Assembly: GCF_012524165.2 (NCBI RefSeq)
Contig: NZ_JABACJ020000001.1
Location: 434,001 to 498,000 of the forward strand
Direction of reading: 5' to 3'
Length of the DNA stretch: 64,000 nucleotides
Source of the DNA: Faecalicatena faecalis
Lineage (GTDB): Bacteria > Bacillota > Clostridia > Lachnospirales > Lachnospiraceae
In this document: positions 26,701-35,252 of the stretch, one piece after another
How positions within the stretch are numbered: position 1 is the first letter of the stretch
How the letters are laid out: each line of letters opens with the position of its first letter
Translations under genes and position numbers: made by a program
Notes under the pieces: model-generated
What the model saw: the letters and a program-made list of their open reading frames with translations, nothing else
Told to the model about the DNA's origin: nothing
Database searches by the model: none

Positions 26701-27172
26701 CATCTTTTATTACCGCATGAAGGACCCGATCGTAGAAAAAGAGAAAAACGAGGCTCTTCTGGAGGAAAAGCTTTTGAAAGAGTTGAAGCTGGATGGGCTC
26801 GTGAATGCCGACGAGGCTGTGATCGGGCATTTAGAAAAGGACTTGAGCGGGAACTCCAATTTTATTCCCGTGGGGAAAAATAAGGATGGCAGTTTAAGCC
26901 GGTATTCGAAGGTCCTGGCACCTGCCGAATTTCATACGCTTCTGGAGTATACCAAACGAAAGGAACAGGAATTAAAGCGCCGCATTCTGGAAGGGGAGGC
27001 CCATGCAAGGCCCTTTGAAATGGGGAACAGTACGGGCTGTGATTATTGCGGTTTTCGGGATATCTGCGGATTCGAACCGGGGCTTGAGGGATATGAATAT
27101 CACAGCTTAGAGAAATTAAGTAAGGAGGACGTAGTAGAACGGATGAAGGAGGAGCAGGAGAATGGGCGTTAA
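23774..27172 (+). CDS. addB: ATP-dependent helicase/nuclease subunit B
   Basis: 1132-residue partner of AddA in double-strand break processing for recombination. The N-terminus has a Walker A motif GNSGSGKS (residues about 8-15). The C-terminal nuclease domain shows the DYKTG motif (VKVTDYKTGAKSF) and the four cysteines that hold an iron-sulfur cluster in this family: one in ERFASCAYAHF and three in GCDYCGFRDICGF near the end. Size is normal. AGGAGG stands eight or so bases before the ATG. addA overlaps its end by 11 bases. Confidence 0.95.
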   Translation: MSLQFIFGNSGSGKSYYLYQTVIEESMKHPELNYLVLVPEQFTMQTQKDLCMMHPKHGIMNIDVLSFGRLAHRIFEETGGDTKRVLDDEGKNLILRKIAGDYEEELKVLRGNLKKQGYISEVKSVISEFTQYGIGFEKLDEFMEELEPESYLHYKLMDIRKVYEGFENYLADKYITKEELLDVLSAAVPKSDLLKKSVVVLDGFTGFTPVQNKLLGELMCVCQKVMVTAVMDGREDPYMYRHPYQLFALSKQMVTSLVNIAGECRVEIEDAVCLYKRPFYRFKDNEVLGFLEAELFRYSKKQYEKKQDVLSVHVARNPKKEAEFAASHIRYLVREKGLRYRDIAVIASDLNAYAVCMEKACDTYGIPVFMDNKKSILLNAFVEYLRSLLAMAEQNFSYESVFRFLRTGMTGFTRDEVDRMENYVLALGLKGYKKYKEAWVRRTAGVEEEELAALNGLRVRFVENIDGLMVVLKQRSKTVKDITSAIYDYLVVQQCQKRVKEMEEKFQEQGELALAKEYAQVYRIVIELFDKFVELLGDEKISLKEYCELLDAGLEEAKVGVIPPSLDQVVVGDVERTRLKDIKALFFVGANDTLLPGKLGQGGLLSERDREHFTEQKIALSPGSKEKTYIQKFYLYMNLTKPTQYLCLSYSKVSADGKSLRPAYLIQDIRRLFPALKIIDEEQIGITGQELTQKTATEYLIDGLRNRAAGLSDEWKELFSWYMENQRQNQEKLQEDESSGKVEGKENSVERMLDAAFFRKEPDRLTKEAARLMYGDASRFSVTRLERFASCAYAHFLTYGLRLSEREQYQFEAMDLGNIAHQSMERFAKKADANQIPWTEMGEAMRTQLIEESVEESIVDYGNTVLFSSARNEYMVTRIKKLIHRSVWALTEQLRKGDFVPSGYEMKFGSGKIDRIDTCEDENKVYVKVTDYKTGAKSFDITSFYHGLQMQLPVYLNAALDIEQKRHPGQEVLPAGIFYYRMKDPIVEKEKNEALLEEKLLKELKLDGLVNADEAVIGHLEKDLSGNSNFIPVGKNKDGSLSRYSKVLAPAEFHTLLEYTKRKEQELKRRILEGEAHARPFEMGNSTGCDYCGFRDICGFEPGLEGYEYHSLEKLSKEDVVERMKEEQENGR

Positions 27173-30100
27173 GTGGACAGCGGAACAACAGAAGGTCATT
27201 GATCTGAGAAACCGGAATATCCTGGTCTCGGCGGCAGCAGGTTCCGGTAAGACGGCTGTTCTGGTCGAAAGAATCATTCAGATGCTCACAGATTCAGAAC
27301 ATCCGGTGGACGTGGACCGTCTTCTGATCGTGACCTTTACCGAGGCAGCAGCAGCGGAGATGAAGGAGCGTATCCGTGAGGCAATCGAAAAGTCGCTGGA
27401 GGAGCACCCGGAAAATGTTCACCTGCAGCGGCAGGCCACCTTGATTCACAGTGCCCAGATTACGACGATACACAGCTTCTGTCTGTCCGTCATACGGGAC
27501 CATTTTCATGTGTTGGATATAGATCCTGGTTTTCGTATTGCAGAGGAGGGAGAATTAAAGCTCCTTAAGCAGGATGTTCTGGATGAATTATTGGAAGCAT
27601 GCTATGCAAATGGGGATGTTCCTTTCCTGGAATTCGTGGAAAAATTCGGTGCCGGCAGGAATGATAAAAAGATGGAGGAGGTCATCCTCAAGCTTTATGA
27701 ATATTCCAGAAGTTATCCACAGCCGGATATGTGGCTTGACCAGTGTGCAGAAAGTTACCGCGGGGAGGAAAGCAGTACAGAGGATTCCAGTGTCATAGAG
27801 GACAAAACCGAAAATACGGAGGCAGACGATTCGGCCTGTATGAAACGTGTCAAGGAGTTAGTCCGTCAGAAAGCGGAGGATATGCTTGCTATTCTGGAGG
27901 AAGGAATGACGATTTGTGAACTGCCGGACGGTCCTTATATGTATGGGGATATGCTGGAGTCAGATCAGGCAGCAGTTTTGCGGCTTGCGAAGTCAGACAC
28001 CTTTGAAGAGATGTATCAGGCCGTGCTTGGTATTACATGGAAACGTCTTTCTGCGAAGAAAGATGAGACTGTAGATGTGGATAAAAAGGAGCGCGTCAAG
28101 GCTCTGCGTGAAAAAGTCAAGAAAATGGTCAAGGATCTGACTGGAATGTATTTCTATGAGGAGCCACAGGAAATCCTAGCGGATATGGAAGCTGCTGCGG
28201 GGACGATGGAAGTGCTGAGCGGCCTTGTGAAACAATTTGCGGTTCTTTTTTCGGAGAAAAAGCAGAGCAAGAATATGATTGATTTCAATGACATGGAGCA
28301 GTTCGCTTTAAGGATACTGACATCCAAGGAAGAGGGGACGCTCGTTCCATCTCCTGTGGCTAAAGAGTATCAGAAACAGTTCATGGAAGTGATGATCGAT
28401 GAGTATCAGGACAGTAACCTGATACAGGAAGCAATCCTTACCAGTGTTTCTACGGTAAGCAGAGGCAGGAATAATATATTCATGGTGGGGGACGTGAAGC
28501 AGAGCATCTATCGTTTCCGGCTTTCCAGGCCGGAGCTGTTCATGGAAAAATATGATACCTACAGTCAGGAGGACAGCGACAAACAGCGGATCGACCTGCA
28601 TAAAAATTTCCGAAGCAGGGAAGAGGTATTGAGCAGTGTCAATTTCATATTCGAACACATTATGCGAAAGGAGCTGGGCGGCATTCTATATGATAAGCAG
28701 GCAGCCTTATATCCGGGGGCTGCTTATGAGCCGCAGGTCGATGCCGCAGGTCGATCGATCAACCAGACAGAGCTTTTATTAGTGGATACATCCGAGATAC
28801 AGGCTCAAGAGGAGGAAGAGATACCGCCTCCGGGAAAAATGAGGACTGGGAAGGAACTGGAGGCAAAGGCAATTGCGAAGCGGATCAAGGAGTTATTGCA
28901 AAGCGGTCGGGTGTTAGATAAGGCAACTGGGAAATACCGTGCTCCAAGGTATCAGGATATAGTTATTCTGACCAGAAGTATCAAAGGCTGGGCCGATACA
29001 TTTGCCGAGGTATTGGGAGAAGAAGGAATTCCCGCGTATGCTGGTAGTCAAGAGGGATATTTTGAGACGTATGAGGTGAGTATCCTGCTGGATTATCTGC
29101 GGATTCTGGACAATTTCAGACAGGAACTTCCTTTGACCGCAGTGCTGACCTCGCCCTTCGCAGGTCTGAATGCCCAGGAGCTTGCAGAAATCAGGAACGC
29201 GTTTCCAGAAATCCCCTTCTATGAGGCGGTGAAGCGTTATGCATCTTATGGAACAGAAGAGGACCAAGAAGCGGAAACAGGGGAGGGTTCAAAAGGCATC
29301 GAAGAGGACAAACAGAGGATGTTCATAGAACCGGACAGGGAAATCAGCAGACGTCTGCGGCAATTTCTATGTACGCTCCAGCATTTTCGTGAGATGGTTC
29401 CCTATACAGCGATTCATGAACTGCTCTGGTATATTATAGAAGAAACAGGTTATGGAATCTATGCGGCGTCCATGCCGGGAGGCGCACAGCGTATGGCAAA
29501 TGTGGATATGCTTGTGGAGAAAGCGTCGGCATTTGAGGGGACCAGTTACAAGGGACTGTTCAATTTTGTGCGTTATATTGAACAGCTTCAAAAATACGAT
29601 GTGGATTACGGTGAGGCGAATATCGCAGATGAACAGGCCGACACGGTCCGTATTTTGACGATTCACAAGAGTAAGGGGCTGGAATTCCCAATTGTCTTCG
29701 TTGCCGGTATGGGCAAGCAGTTCAATACCCAGGATGTCAAAGGGAGTCTGGTCATTCACCCGGAATGGGGCGTGGGAATTGATTCCATCGATCTGGAAAG
29801 AAGAACGAAGATTCCGACCATTCTAAAAAAGGTCATTCAAGAAGAAATCACAAGAGAAAATCTGGGAGAAGAACTCCGAGTGCTCTATGTTGCGCTGACC
29901 AGAGCAAAGGAAAAACTGATCATGACGGGGCAGCTCTCAAATGCAGAGGAAACACTGGAGCGGTATGAGGCAGAGGATAGAAAGGGGCGGGATAAAGACG
30001 CAGAACCTCTTCCCTATTATATCCTTGCTGGGGCAAGAAGTTATCTGGATTGGGTGCTTCCTCTTCTTCCTAAGATCACAGAGGAAATTCCGATTGAAGT

Positions 30101-30920
30101 GCGGATCGAGGATGTATGGAATCTGGCAGCCAACGAGAGTGCGGACAGAAAGGCAGAAGAAATTGCGAGGGACGTACTAGAGCATTGGGACACAACGAGG
30201 ACCCACCATGAGCAGTTGGGAAGACAGCTCAAGGAGCAGCTTGGATATATCTATCCCTATGAACAGGAAGGAAAGCTGAAATTAAAATTTACTGTATCGG
30301 AGTTGAAAAAGCGTGCATATCTGGAGGAAGAAGCGGGTGAGGAGATGTATGAGGAGCCGGAGATGGTCCCTCTTCTTCCTGAATTCCTGAAAGAGGAAAC
30401 GAAGCTTACAGGAGCCTCCCGTGGTAGTGCATACCATAAACTTCTTGAGCTTCTGGATTTTACAAAGGAATATGAACAAAAGACCTTGCTTTCTGAAATC
30501 AGGAGACTGGAATCAGAAGGACGCCTTGCCCACGATATGGCACAGTGCATCCGTCCTTTCGATATACTCGTATTTTTGTCCAGCAGAAGCGGTAAAAGAA
30601 TGATTGAGGCTGCAAAGAGGAACCAGCTTCGAAAAGAACAGCCTTTTGTCCTTGGGGTAGACGCCAGAGAGATCTATCCAGATGAAAGGAGCGATGAGAC
30701 GATTCTGGTACAGGGAATCATAGACGTTTATTTTGAGGAAGAGGACGGGCTGGTCGTACTGGACTACAAAACAGACCATGTGCGTACCGCAGAGGAGCTC
30801 AAGGAAAAATATCATGCCCAATTAGACTACTACGCACAAGCGCTGGAACAGTTATTGGGAAAACATGTGAAAGAGAAGATCATATACTCATTTACGCTGA
30901 AACAAGAAATTTCTGTATGA
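27162..30920 (+). CDS. addA: ATP-dependent helicase/nuclease subunit A
   Basis: 1252-residue UvrD-like helicase and RecB-like nuclease. Visible motifs are Walker A SAAAGSGKTAVLVER (about residue 22-36), Walker B region IDEYQDSNLIQ, the GDVKQSIYRFR motif III region, TIHKSKGLEFPIVF, and the late helicase motif ELRVLYVALTRAKEKL. The C-terminal nuclease has GIIDVYF and LDYKTD, with the catalytic Asp and Lys. With AddB it degrades and loads ends at Chi-like sites. The start lies inside addB, and the next gene begins within 15 bases of its stop. Confidence 0.96.
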   Translation: MGVKWTAEQQKVIDLRNRNILVSAAAGSGKTAVLVERIIQMLTDSEHPVDVDRLLIVTFTEAAAAEMKERIREAIEKSLEEHPENVHLQRQATLIHSAQITTIHSFCLSVIRDHFHVLDIDPGFRIAEEGELKLLKQDVLDELLEACYANGDVPFLEFVEKFGAGRNDKKMEEVILKLYEYSRSYPQPDMWLDQCAESYRGEESSTEDSSVIEDKTENTEADDSACMKRVKELVRQKAEDMLAILEEGMTICELPDGPYMYGDMLESDQAAVLRLAKSDTFEEMYQAVLGITWKRLSAKKDETVDVDKKERVKALREKVKKMVKDLTGMYFYEEPQEILADMEAAAGTMEVLSGLVKQFAVLFSEKKQSKNMIDFNDMEQFALRILTSKEEGTLVPSPVAKEYQKQFMEVMIDEYQDSNLIQEAILTSVSTVSRGRNNIFMVGDVKQSIYRFRLSRPELFMEKYDTYSQEDSDKQRIDLHKNFRSREEVLSSVNFIFEHIMRKELGGILYDKQAALYPGAAYEPQVDAAGRSINQTELLLVDTSEIQAQEEEEIPPPGKMRTGKELEAKAIAKRIKELLQSGRVLDKATGKYRAPRYQDIVILTRSIKGWADTFAEVLGEEGIPAYAGSQEGYFETYEVSILLDYLRILDNFRQELPLTAVLTSPFAGLNAQELAEIRNAFPEIPFYEAVKRYASYGTEEDQEAETGEGSKGIEEDKQRMFIEPDREISRRLRQFLCTLQHFREMVPYTAIHELLWYIIEETGYGIYAASMPGGAQRMANVDMLVEKASAFEGTSYKGLFNFVRYIEQLQKYDVDYGEANIADEQADTVRILTIHKSKGLEFPIVFVAGMGKQFNTQDVKGSLVIHPEWGVGIDSIDLERRTKIPTILKKVIQEEITRENLGEELRVLYVALTRAKEKLIMTGQLSNAEETLERYEAEDRKGRDKDAEPLPYYILAGARSYLDWVLPLLPKITEEIPIEVRIEDVWNLAANESADRKAEEIARDVLEHWDTTRTHHEQLGRQLKEQLGYIYPYEQEGKLKLKFTVSELKKRAYLEEEAGEEMYEEPEMVPLLPEFLKEETKLTGASRGSAYHKLLELLDFTKEYEQKTLLSEIRRLESEGRLAHDMAQCIRPFDILVFLSSRSGKRMIEAAKRNQLRKEQPFVLGVDAREIYPDERSDETILVQGIIDVYFEEEDGLVVLDYKTDHVRTAEELKEKYHAQLDYYAQALEQLLGKHVKEKIIYSFTLKQEISV

Positions 30921-30934
30921 TAAAAGGAGGACTT

Positions 30935-31207
30935 ATGCCGCAGAACTATTTCATAATGTATCTCATCCTGATCAATGCTGCTGCATTTATCACCTACGGA
31001 ATTGACAAAAAGCGTGCCCGGAAGCAGCAGTGGCGTATCCCTGAGAAGACCCTGCTTCTTCTGGCATTGGTCGGAGGCAGTATCGGGGCATACGCTGGAA
31101 TGCAGACATTCCGGCATAAGACGAAAAAGCCGCTGTTTCAAGCAGGCGTTCCACTGATCCTCTTGATACAGGGAGTGCTGGCTGTCCGATTTTTAATACT
31201 ACATTAG
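30935..31207 (+). CDS. DUF1294 membrane protein
   Basis: 90 residues with a hydrophobic N-terminal helix, the DUF1294 signature DKKRA..WRIPEKTLLLLALVGGS, then GAYAGMQTFRHKTKKP and a final hydrophobic helix. The function of the family is unknown. I chose the ATG at 30935, preceded by AAAGGAGG, over an in-frame ATG at 30917 that overlaps the addA stop and lies before the ribosome binding site. Confidence 0.85.
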   Translation: MPQNYFIMYLILINAAAFITYGIDKKRARKQQWRIPEKTLLLLALVGGSIGAYAGMQTFRHKTKKPLFQAGVPLILLIQGVLAVRFLILH

Positions 31208-31228
31208 AAAATAAGAGGGAATGAGGGC

Positions 31229-31260
31229 GTAGCAAAGTGGATTTGGAATAGCTGCTTTGA
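31229..31260. repeat. Hairpin motif GTAGCAAAG..CTTTGA, copy 2
   Basis: It matches copy 1 (11479-11510) at 26 of 32 positions. The stem (31233-31242 with 31250-31259) keeps nine of ten pairs if G-T pairs are allowed. It lies 21 bases after the DUF1294 gene and just before a terminator. Confidence 0.5.
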
Positions 31261-31275
31261 GTAACGAAGATTTTA

Positions 31276-31307
31276 AGAGCTGCCGCAGTCGATGGGCAGC
31301 TCTTTTT
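31276..31307 (+). terminator. Intrinsic terminator after the addBA group
   Basis: A perfect 9-pair stem AGAGCTGCC/GGCAGCTCT (31276-31284 with 31295-31303) is followed by TTTT. Confidence 0.85.
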
Positions 31308-31369
31308 GTGAACGCAGATATTCGGTCTGCTTTGATTTCTTAAGAAATCCTAAAGGTTTATAATAATGG

Positions 31370-31400
31370 TTGACAGAAAATATTATACGACATATAATAT
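31370..31400 (+). promoter_or_regulatory. Consensus promoter with inverted-repeat operator before padR
   Basis: TTGACA (31370-31375), 17 bases, TATAAT (31393-31398): both boxes are exact consensus. A perfect inverted repeat ATATTATA-CGACA-TATAATAT (31380-31387 with 31393-31400) spans the spacer and -10 box. Autorepression by the PadR protein encoded just downstream is the obvious reading, since PadR proteins commonly bind repeats in their own promoters. Confidence 0.75.
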
Positions 31401-31506
31401 AGAAAACAAAACAATATTAAATAAATTGCAATATCGATGAATCTACAACATTAAGGACATGATAATGATACAGGATTCGTAATCATATCGTAAAAGGAGT
31501 GAGAAC

Positions 31507-31830
31507 ATGGTATTTAACACTGGTGCGGCATTGCTGGACGCAATTGTACTTGCAGTTGTCTCCAGAGAGAATGAAGGTACTTATGGGTATAAGATCACCC
31601 AGGATGTCCGCAGAGCCATTGATGTATCGGAATCAACTCTGTATCCTGTGCTCAGACGCCTGCAGAAGGATGAATGTCTGGAAGTATATGACAGACAGTT
31701 TGACGGCAGGAACAGGAGATACTATAAGGTGACAGAGAAGGGCATGGTACAGTTGAACCTGTACAGAGTAGAATGGAAGAAATATTCAGGTAAGATCAAC
31801 GAGATTTTTGAGGGAGGTGTCATAGAATGA
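31507..31830 (+). CDS. PadR-family transcriptional regulator
   Basis: 107 residues with the PadR winged helix: start LLDAIVLAVVSREN, the YGYKITQDV helix, STLYPVLRRLQKDECL recognition region and RRYYKVTEKG wing. PadR proteins are repressors released by small ligands or by unknown envelope signals. AAAGGAG precedes the ATG. Its stop overlaps the next start by four bases (ATGA). The partner genes (DUF1700, DUF4097, PspC) are a recurring envelope-stress set in Firmicutes. Confidence 0.93.
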   Translation: MVFNTGAALLDAIVLAVVSRENEGTYGYKITQDVRRAIDVSESTLYPVLRRLQKDECLEVYDRQFDGRNRRYYKVTEKGMVQLNLYRVEWKKYSGKINEIFEGGVIE

Positions 31831-32651
31831 ATCGAAAGGAATTTATGGAGAGGCTTGAAGTACTGCTTGCAGTAATTCCGGAGGAGGAGAGGCAGGAAGC
31901 AATCCATTTTTATACAGATTATTTTGAAGACGCAGGTGAGGAGAATGAAGCCCAGGTCATTAAAGAGTTAGGAAGCCCGGAGAATGTTGCGGCGCTGATC
32001 AAGGCGGACCTAAGCGGCGATGGCGGCGGCGACGGCGGCGGTGAGTTTACGGAGAATGGATATAGCGATTCCAGATTTGAACAGAGAGCAGATCCGGTAC
32101 CTCGTCCGAACCGTTATAAAAGAGCAGAAGGCGGGTATACTTATCACAGTACGCAGAGTGGCCAGTCCACATCATCATATAGAAGTAATTCTTATGAGAG
32201 AGGAGCCTATGGCAATGATTCCTACAGTCGTGATTCATATGGATCGGATCAAGAATATCAGGAGCCTCCTAGAACCAGCAGGCCGCTAAAAATCGTACTT
32301 GTGATTCTGATCGCATTGGCCGTTGCCTCATTCGCATGGCCGATCCTGCTTGCGGTATTAGGAATTACCATTGGTCTTGTATTTGCTGCATTTGGTCTGT
32401 TTGCAGGCTTGGTAGTCGGGGCCGTGGCATTGATGATAGCAGGATTTGCGATTTTTGTGCTGGGGCTCACAAAGATTCTGACGGCACTTCCAATTGCGTT
32501 GGTGACAAGTGGTTCTGGATTGATTCTCTTTGTGCTCGGTCTCATTGCGACCGTGGCGGCAGTAAAGCTTTGTTTCGTGATGTATCCGGCTATTTTCAGA
32601 ATCATTGTGAATATCTGCAGATGGCCATTCCATAGAAAGGCGGTGTCTTAA
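31827..32651 (+). CDS. DUF1700 (HAAS-type) membrane protein
   Basis: 274 residues. Residues 1-62 are the DUF1700 helical domain (MNRKEFMERLEVLLAVIPEEE start, then ELGSPENVAALI). A Gly/Asp-rich and Ser/Tyr/Arg-rich disordered linker (about 66-150) follows, then four hydrophobic segments (about 155-265). Such proteins are typically encoded directly after padR and are thought to link the regulator to the membrane; the mechanism is not established. It overlaps padR by four bases and the next gene follows after one base. Confidence 0.88.
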   Translation: MNRKEFMERLEVLLAVIPEEERQEAIHFYTDYFEDAGEENEAQVIKELGSPENVAALIKADLSGDGGGDGGGEFTENGYSDSRFEQRADPVPRPNRYKRAEGGYTYHSTQSGQSTSSYRSNSYERGAYGNDSYSRDSYGSDQEYQEPPRTSRPLKIVLVILIALAVASFAWPILLAVLGITIGLVFAAFGLFAGLVVGAVALMIAGFAIFVLGLTKILTALPIALVTSGSGLILFVLGLIATVAAVKLCFVMYPAIFRIIVNICRWPFHRKAVS

Positions 32652-32652
32652 T

Positions 32653-33609
32653 ATGAAAAAAGGATGGAAGATTTTCTGGATCATATGTGCTTCCGTTTTG
32701 GGAGCCGGATTTGTACTTTGTATCATAGGAACTGCTATGGGAGCTACCTTATCTGGAATTCGAAGTGCTTACGCGGATGAAGTGAGATACAGGCACGGCA
32801 TGGTTTCCCTTAGAAATGAGTGGAATGACTGGGATAATCCCGATGATTGGAGCGATAATCCAGATGTTTCAGACGATATAGATGACTATGAGGACTACTA
32901 TGAAGAGGAAGACGACTACGATGAGCCGGAGGAAATCCAGGGGGAATTAGAGGAAGTCTCGAATTTTACAGGAATTAGGGAACTGGATGTAGAGCTGGAC
33001 TATCTCAAGCTGATCGTAAGGGAAGGTGATGGAGACGATATCAGAGTAGATGCGGGAGGTATCTATGAAGACTGCCGTGATTATCTGGTGTATGGTCAGG
33101 AGGACGGCACACTGAAGATAGAGGATCAGTTCAATAAGAGCCTCTGGAAACGACTGGGCCGAAAGGATGCAGGAAAGCTGATCATTGAGGTGCCAAAGGA
33201 TAGAGCACTGGAAGATGTTTCCCTGGAAATCGGAGCCGGAGAAATCGAAATCAAGAGTATTAAAACAGGGTGTCTGGATCTGAATGTAGGTGCAGGCCAG
33301 GCGATTGTGAAGCAATTCGAAACAAAGGATCTGAATGTCGACTGCGGCGCCGGGCAGGTAAAGCTGAATGGTGATTTTACACGCAAGGCAGAACTGGAGT
33401 GCGGCGTGGGGGATTTGGACCTGACTCTTGCAGGCAGACAAAAGGATTATGATTACGAACTAAAAAGCGGCCTGGGAGAAATCAAACTGGGCGGAAGCAG
33501 TTTTTCGGGACTTGGAGTTGATAAGACCATAAAAAATAATGCCGGAAAGTTACTGACTATCGATTGCAGCGTTGGAACGGCCGAGGTTTCCTTTGCAGAG
33601 AAGCTTTAA
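32653..33609 (+). CDS. DUF4097-type beta-repeat membrane protein
   Basis: 318 residues: a membrane anchor at about 4-29, a highly acidic stretch rich in Asp, Glu and Tyr (about 55-100), then a repetitive beta-strand region (about 105-315) with recurring patterns such as LDVELDYLKLIV, LEIGAGEIEI, LNVGAGQAIV and LECGVGDLDL, typical of DUF4097/adhesin-like beta solenoids. The C-terminal domain probably faces outward. It is the third gene of the padR operon. Confidence 0.85.
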   Translation: MKKGWKIFWIICASVLGAGFVLCIIGTAMGATLSGIRSAYADEVRYRHGMVSLRNEWNDWDNPDDWSDNPDVSDDIDDYEDYYEEEDDYDEPEEIQGELEEVSNFTGIRELDVELDYLKLIVREGDGDDIRVDAGGIYEDCRDYLVYGQEDGTLKIEDQFNKSLWKRLGRKDAGKLIIEVPKDRALEDVSLEIGAGEIEIKSIKTGCLDLNVGAGQAIVKQFETKDLNVDCGAGQVKLNGDFTRKAELECGVGDLDLTLAGRQKDYDYELKSGLGEIKLGGSSFSGLGVDKTIKNNAGKLLTIDCSVGTAEVSFAEKL

Positions 33610-33695
33610 AGAAAGATTCATAGAATAAATGATAGATGAAGTAATATGTCACAAAAAAGAATAGAATCATAGAGAGATTCATAAAAGGAGGAGTC

Positions 33696-33887
33696 ATGAT
33701 GTCACAGAAAAAATTATATCGTTCCAGAAGTAACCGTATGATCTGTGGAGTATGTGGAGGCGTTGGAGAGTATTTTAATATTGATGCTACCCTGGTGCGG
33801 CTTTTGCTGGTACTGTTAGGATGCACAGGTTCCGGTATCCTGGCGTACTTCATTGCAGCAGTTATCATCCCAGACGAGCCGATCTGA
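33696..33887 (+). CDS. PspC-domain envelope-stress protein
   Basis: 63 residues made up of one PspC domain: KLYRSRSNRMICGVCGGVGEYFNID, then a hydrophobic helix and the short tail IIPDEPI. PspC proteins act as membrane-stress sensors or modulators. AAAGGAGGA precedes two adjacent ATG codons (33696 and 33699). It ends the padR operon, 86 bases after the DUF4097 gene and before a terminator. Confidence 0.92.
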   Translation: MMSQKKLYRSRSNRMICGVCGGVGEYFNIDATLVRLLLVLLGCTGSGILAYFIAAVIIPDEPI

Positions 33888-33938
33888 TCTTATTAGAGGA
33901 AATATCGAAGCAGATGATCTGGTAGAAGAAAAGATAAG

Positions 33939-33997
33939 AACCGCCGCAGGTGGTGATACCAATATGGGTATTCACTATCTGCGGCGGATTTTTCTTA
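33939..33997 (+). terminator. Intrinsic terminator of the padR-pspC operon
   Basis: CCGCCGCAG (33941-33949) pairs with CTGCGGCGG (33979-33987), with a second helix TGATACC/GGGTATTCA inside. ATTTTTCTT follows. Confidence 0.85.
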
Positions 33998-34063
33998 ACT
34001 TATGTGAATGTCTCACCCTATTCAGGCAATACTCCTACCAAAAGGAAAGGTAGGTTAGAAAAA

Positions 34064-34249
34064 ATGTCCACAAAAAAAATAAAACCGATTGACTTGAAAA
34101 ATCTGGAACCAGAAGAAAAATTAAAATATGAAATCGCCGAAGAACTGGGGCTTCTCGATAAAGTGGTCACAGAGGGATGGCGTTCCTTATCCTCCAAAGA
34201 AACAGGCCGGATCGGGGGGCTGATTACGAAAAGAAAGCGAAAGAGTTGA
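34064..34249 (+). CDS. Alpha/beta-type small acid-soluble spore protein
   Basis: 61 residues. The central motif KYEIAEELGL and the C-terminal GRIGGLITKRKRK match the two conserved segments of alpha/beta-type SASPs, which coat and protect DNA in dormant spores and are cut by the Gpr protease on germination. It is most like the minor, SspF-like members. I chose the ATG at 34064 after an A/G-rich stretch; an earlier in-frame start would run through the upstream terminator. It indicates a spore-forming lineage. A forespore sigma-factor promoter was looked for but not convincingly found. Confidence 0.82.
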   Translation: MSTKKIKPIDLKNLEPEEKLKYEIAEELGLLDKVVTEGWRSLSSKETGRIGGLITKRKRKS

Positions 34250-34274
34250 AAAATATGTAATTTTTTGATACAAT
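34246..34274 (+). promoter_or_regulatory. Promoter of the WecG/TagA gene
   Basis: TTGAAA (34246-34251), a 17-base spacer and TACAAT (34269-34274) form a good sigma-A promoter. It overlaps the stop codon of the spore protein gene, so the glycosyltransferase gene is probably transcribed separately. Confidence 0.6.
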
Positions 34275-34309
34275 TATACGCCTGGGGAGAAGAAGCATAG
34301 GTGATGTGA

Positions 34310-34981
34310 ATGAAAAAGAAGATTAATATCTTTGATGTGGAGATTGACGGCTTCACAGCAAAGGCTGCCATGCAGGCGGCCGTTGAGTATATGCAGAGTG
34401 AGTCCATCAACACGATAGAGATTGTTACATTGGATATGCTCATGCAGGGACAGGACAGCCCTGAATGGATAGAGAAGACAAAAGAGATAGATTTGATACT
34501 TCCGGGTGAAAAAGAGATTTTAGAGGCCGCGGAGGTGGAGGATAGGAATTTATTAAAGGATGTGACGAATGAACTGTTTCTAAGAATGTTCATCCGTTTT
34601 CTGCAGAGGAACCATAAGAAGATTTTCCTGATCGCAGGTTCTGGGCAGGAGCTGGAAAGCCTGAAACCAGCTCTGGAAAGATATAACAGAGGAATTGTCA
34701 TTGTGGGGCAGGGAATCCTGGACCCGGAGGGCAAAGCAGAGGAAGAGATCATCAATGAGGTGAATGGAGTGGAGACGGACTGTATCCTGTCTATCCTGCC
34801 CTCACCGCAGCAGGAAGAATTCATCGTTAAAAACAGCGCACTGCTCAATGCCAGGATGTGGCTTGGATGCGGAAAGACATTGTCCAGGATGTATGGAGAG
34901 CGCAGTGGAAGCGGGGTACGCCGCTTTTTTCTGAAAAAGATATTCCGTTATCGGGTCGGAAGGCAGAGGAAGGAAGTATGA
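34310..34981 (+). CDS. WecG/TagA/CpsF-family glycosyltransferase
   Basis: 223 residues with the family pattern: an N-terminal segment VTLDMLMQG in place of the usual N-terminal loop, a middle KIFLIAGSGQELESL, and the C-terminal LPSPQQEEFI..LNARMWLGCGKT stretch. Members transfer N-acetylmannosamine or related sugars to polyprenyl-linked intermediates in teichoic acid or capsule synthesis at the inner membrane face. The basic C-terminus (RRFFLKKIFRYRVGRQRKE) may aid membrane association. It stands alone, without other polymer genes nearby, so its product polymer is unknown. Confidence 0.75.
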   Translation: MKKKINIFDVEIDGFTAKAAMQAAVEYMQSESINTIEIVTLDMLMQGQDSPEWIEKTKEIDLILPGEKEILEAAEVEDRNLLKDVTNELFLRMFIRFLQRNHKKIFLIAGSGQELESLKPALERYNRGIVIVGQGILDPEGKAEEEIINEVNGVETDCILSILPSPQQEEFIVKNSALLNARMWLGCGKTLSRMYGERSGSGVRRFFLKKIFRYRVGRQRKEV

Positions 34982-35099
34982 CAGTATCGTGCTGTTAGTA
35001 CCTGCAATCTGGGGCTTGTATGCTTTGAAAAAATTTGCCTATCATAAAATTTGTGAACTATGTATAGTTTTTAAAATGTTAATTTTTTGTAAAATATAT

Positions 35100-35141
35100 G
35101 AGGAAATGCATAAAAATAGTGGATTTCCTCTTTATTTTTTT
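35100..35141 (+). terminator. Intrinsic terminator before the CdaR-like gene
   Basis: GAGGAAAT (35100-35107) pairs perfectly with ATTTCCTC (35123-35130), then TTTATTTTTTT. The rest of the 270-base gap to the next gene is AT-rich and holds TTGACG and TATAAT elements with non-standard spacing. Confidence 0.75.
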
Positions 35142-35252
35142 GACGTTATGCATTAATATATAATTTATATATGTGCGTTCCAGATTTTAAGTGAACCTAA
35201 TCTTTGTGAAAAATGCACATGGAAATGAGCGGATGAGCGGAGGAGATAAAAT

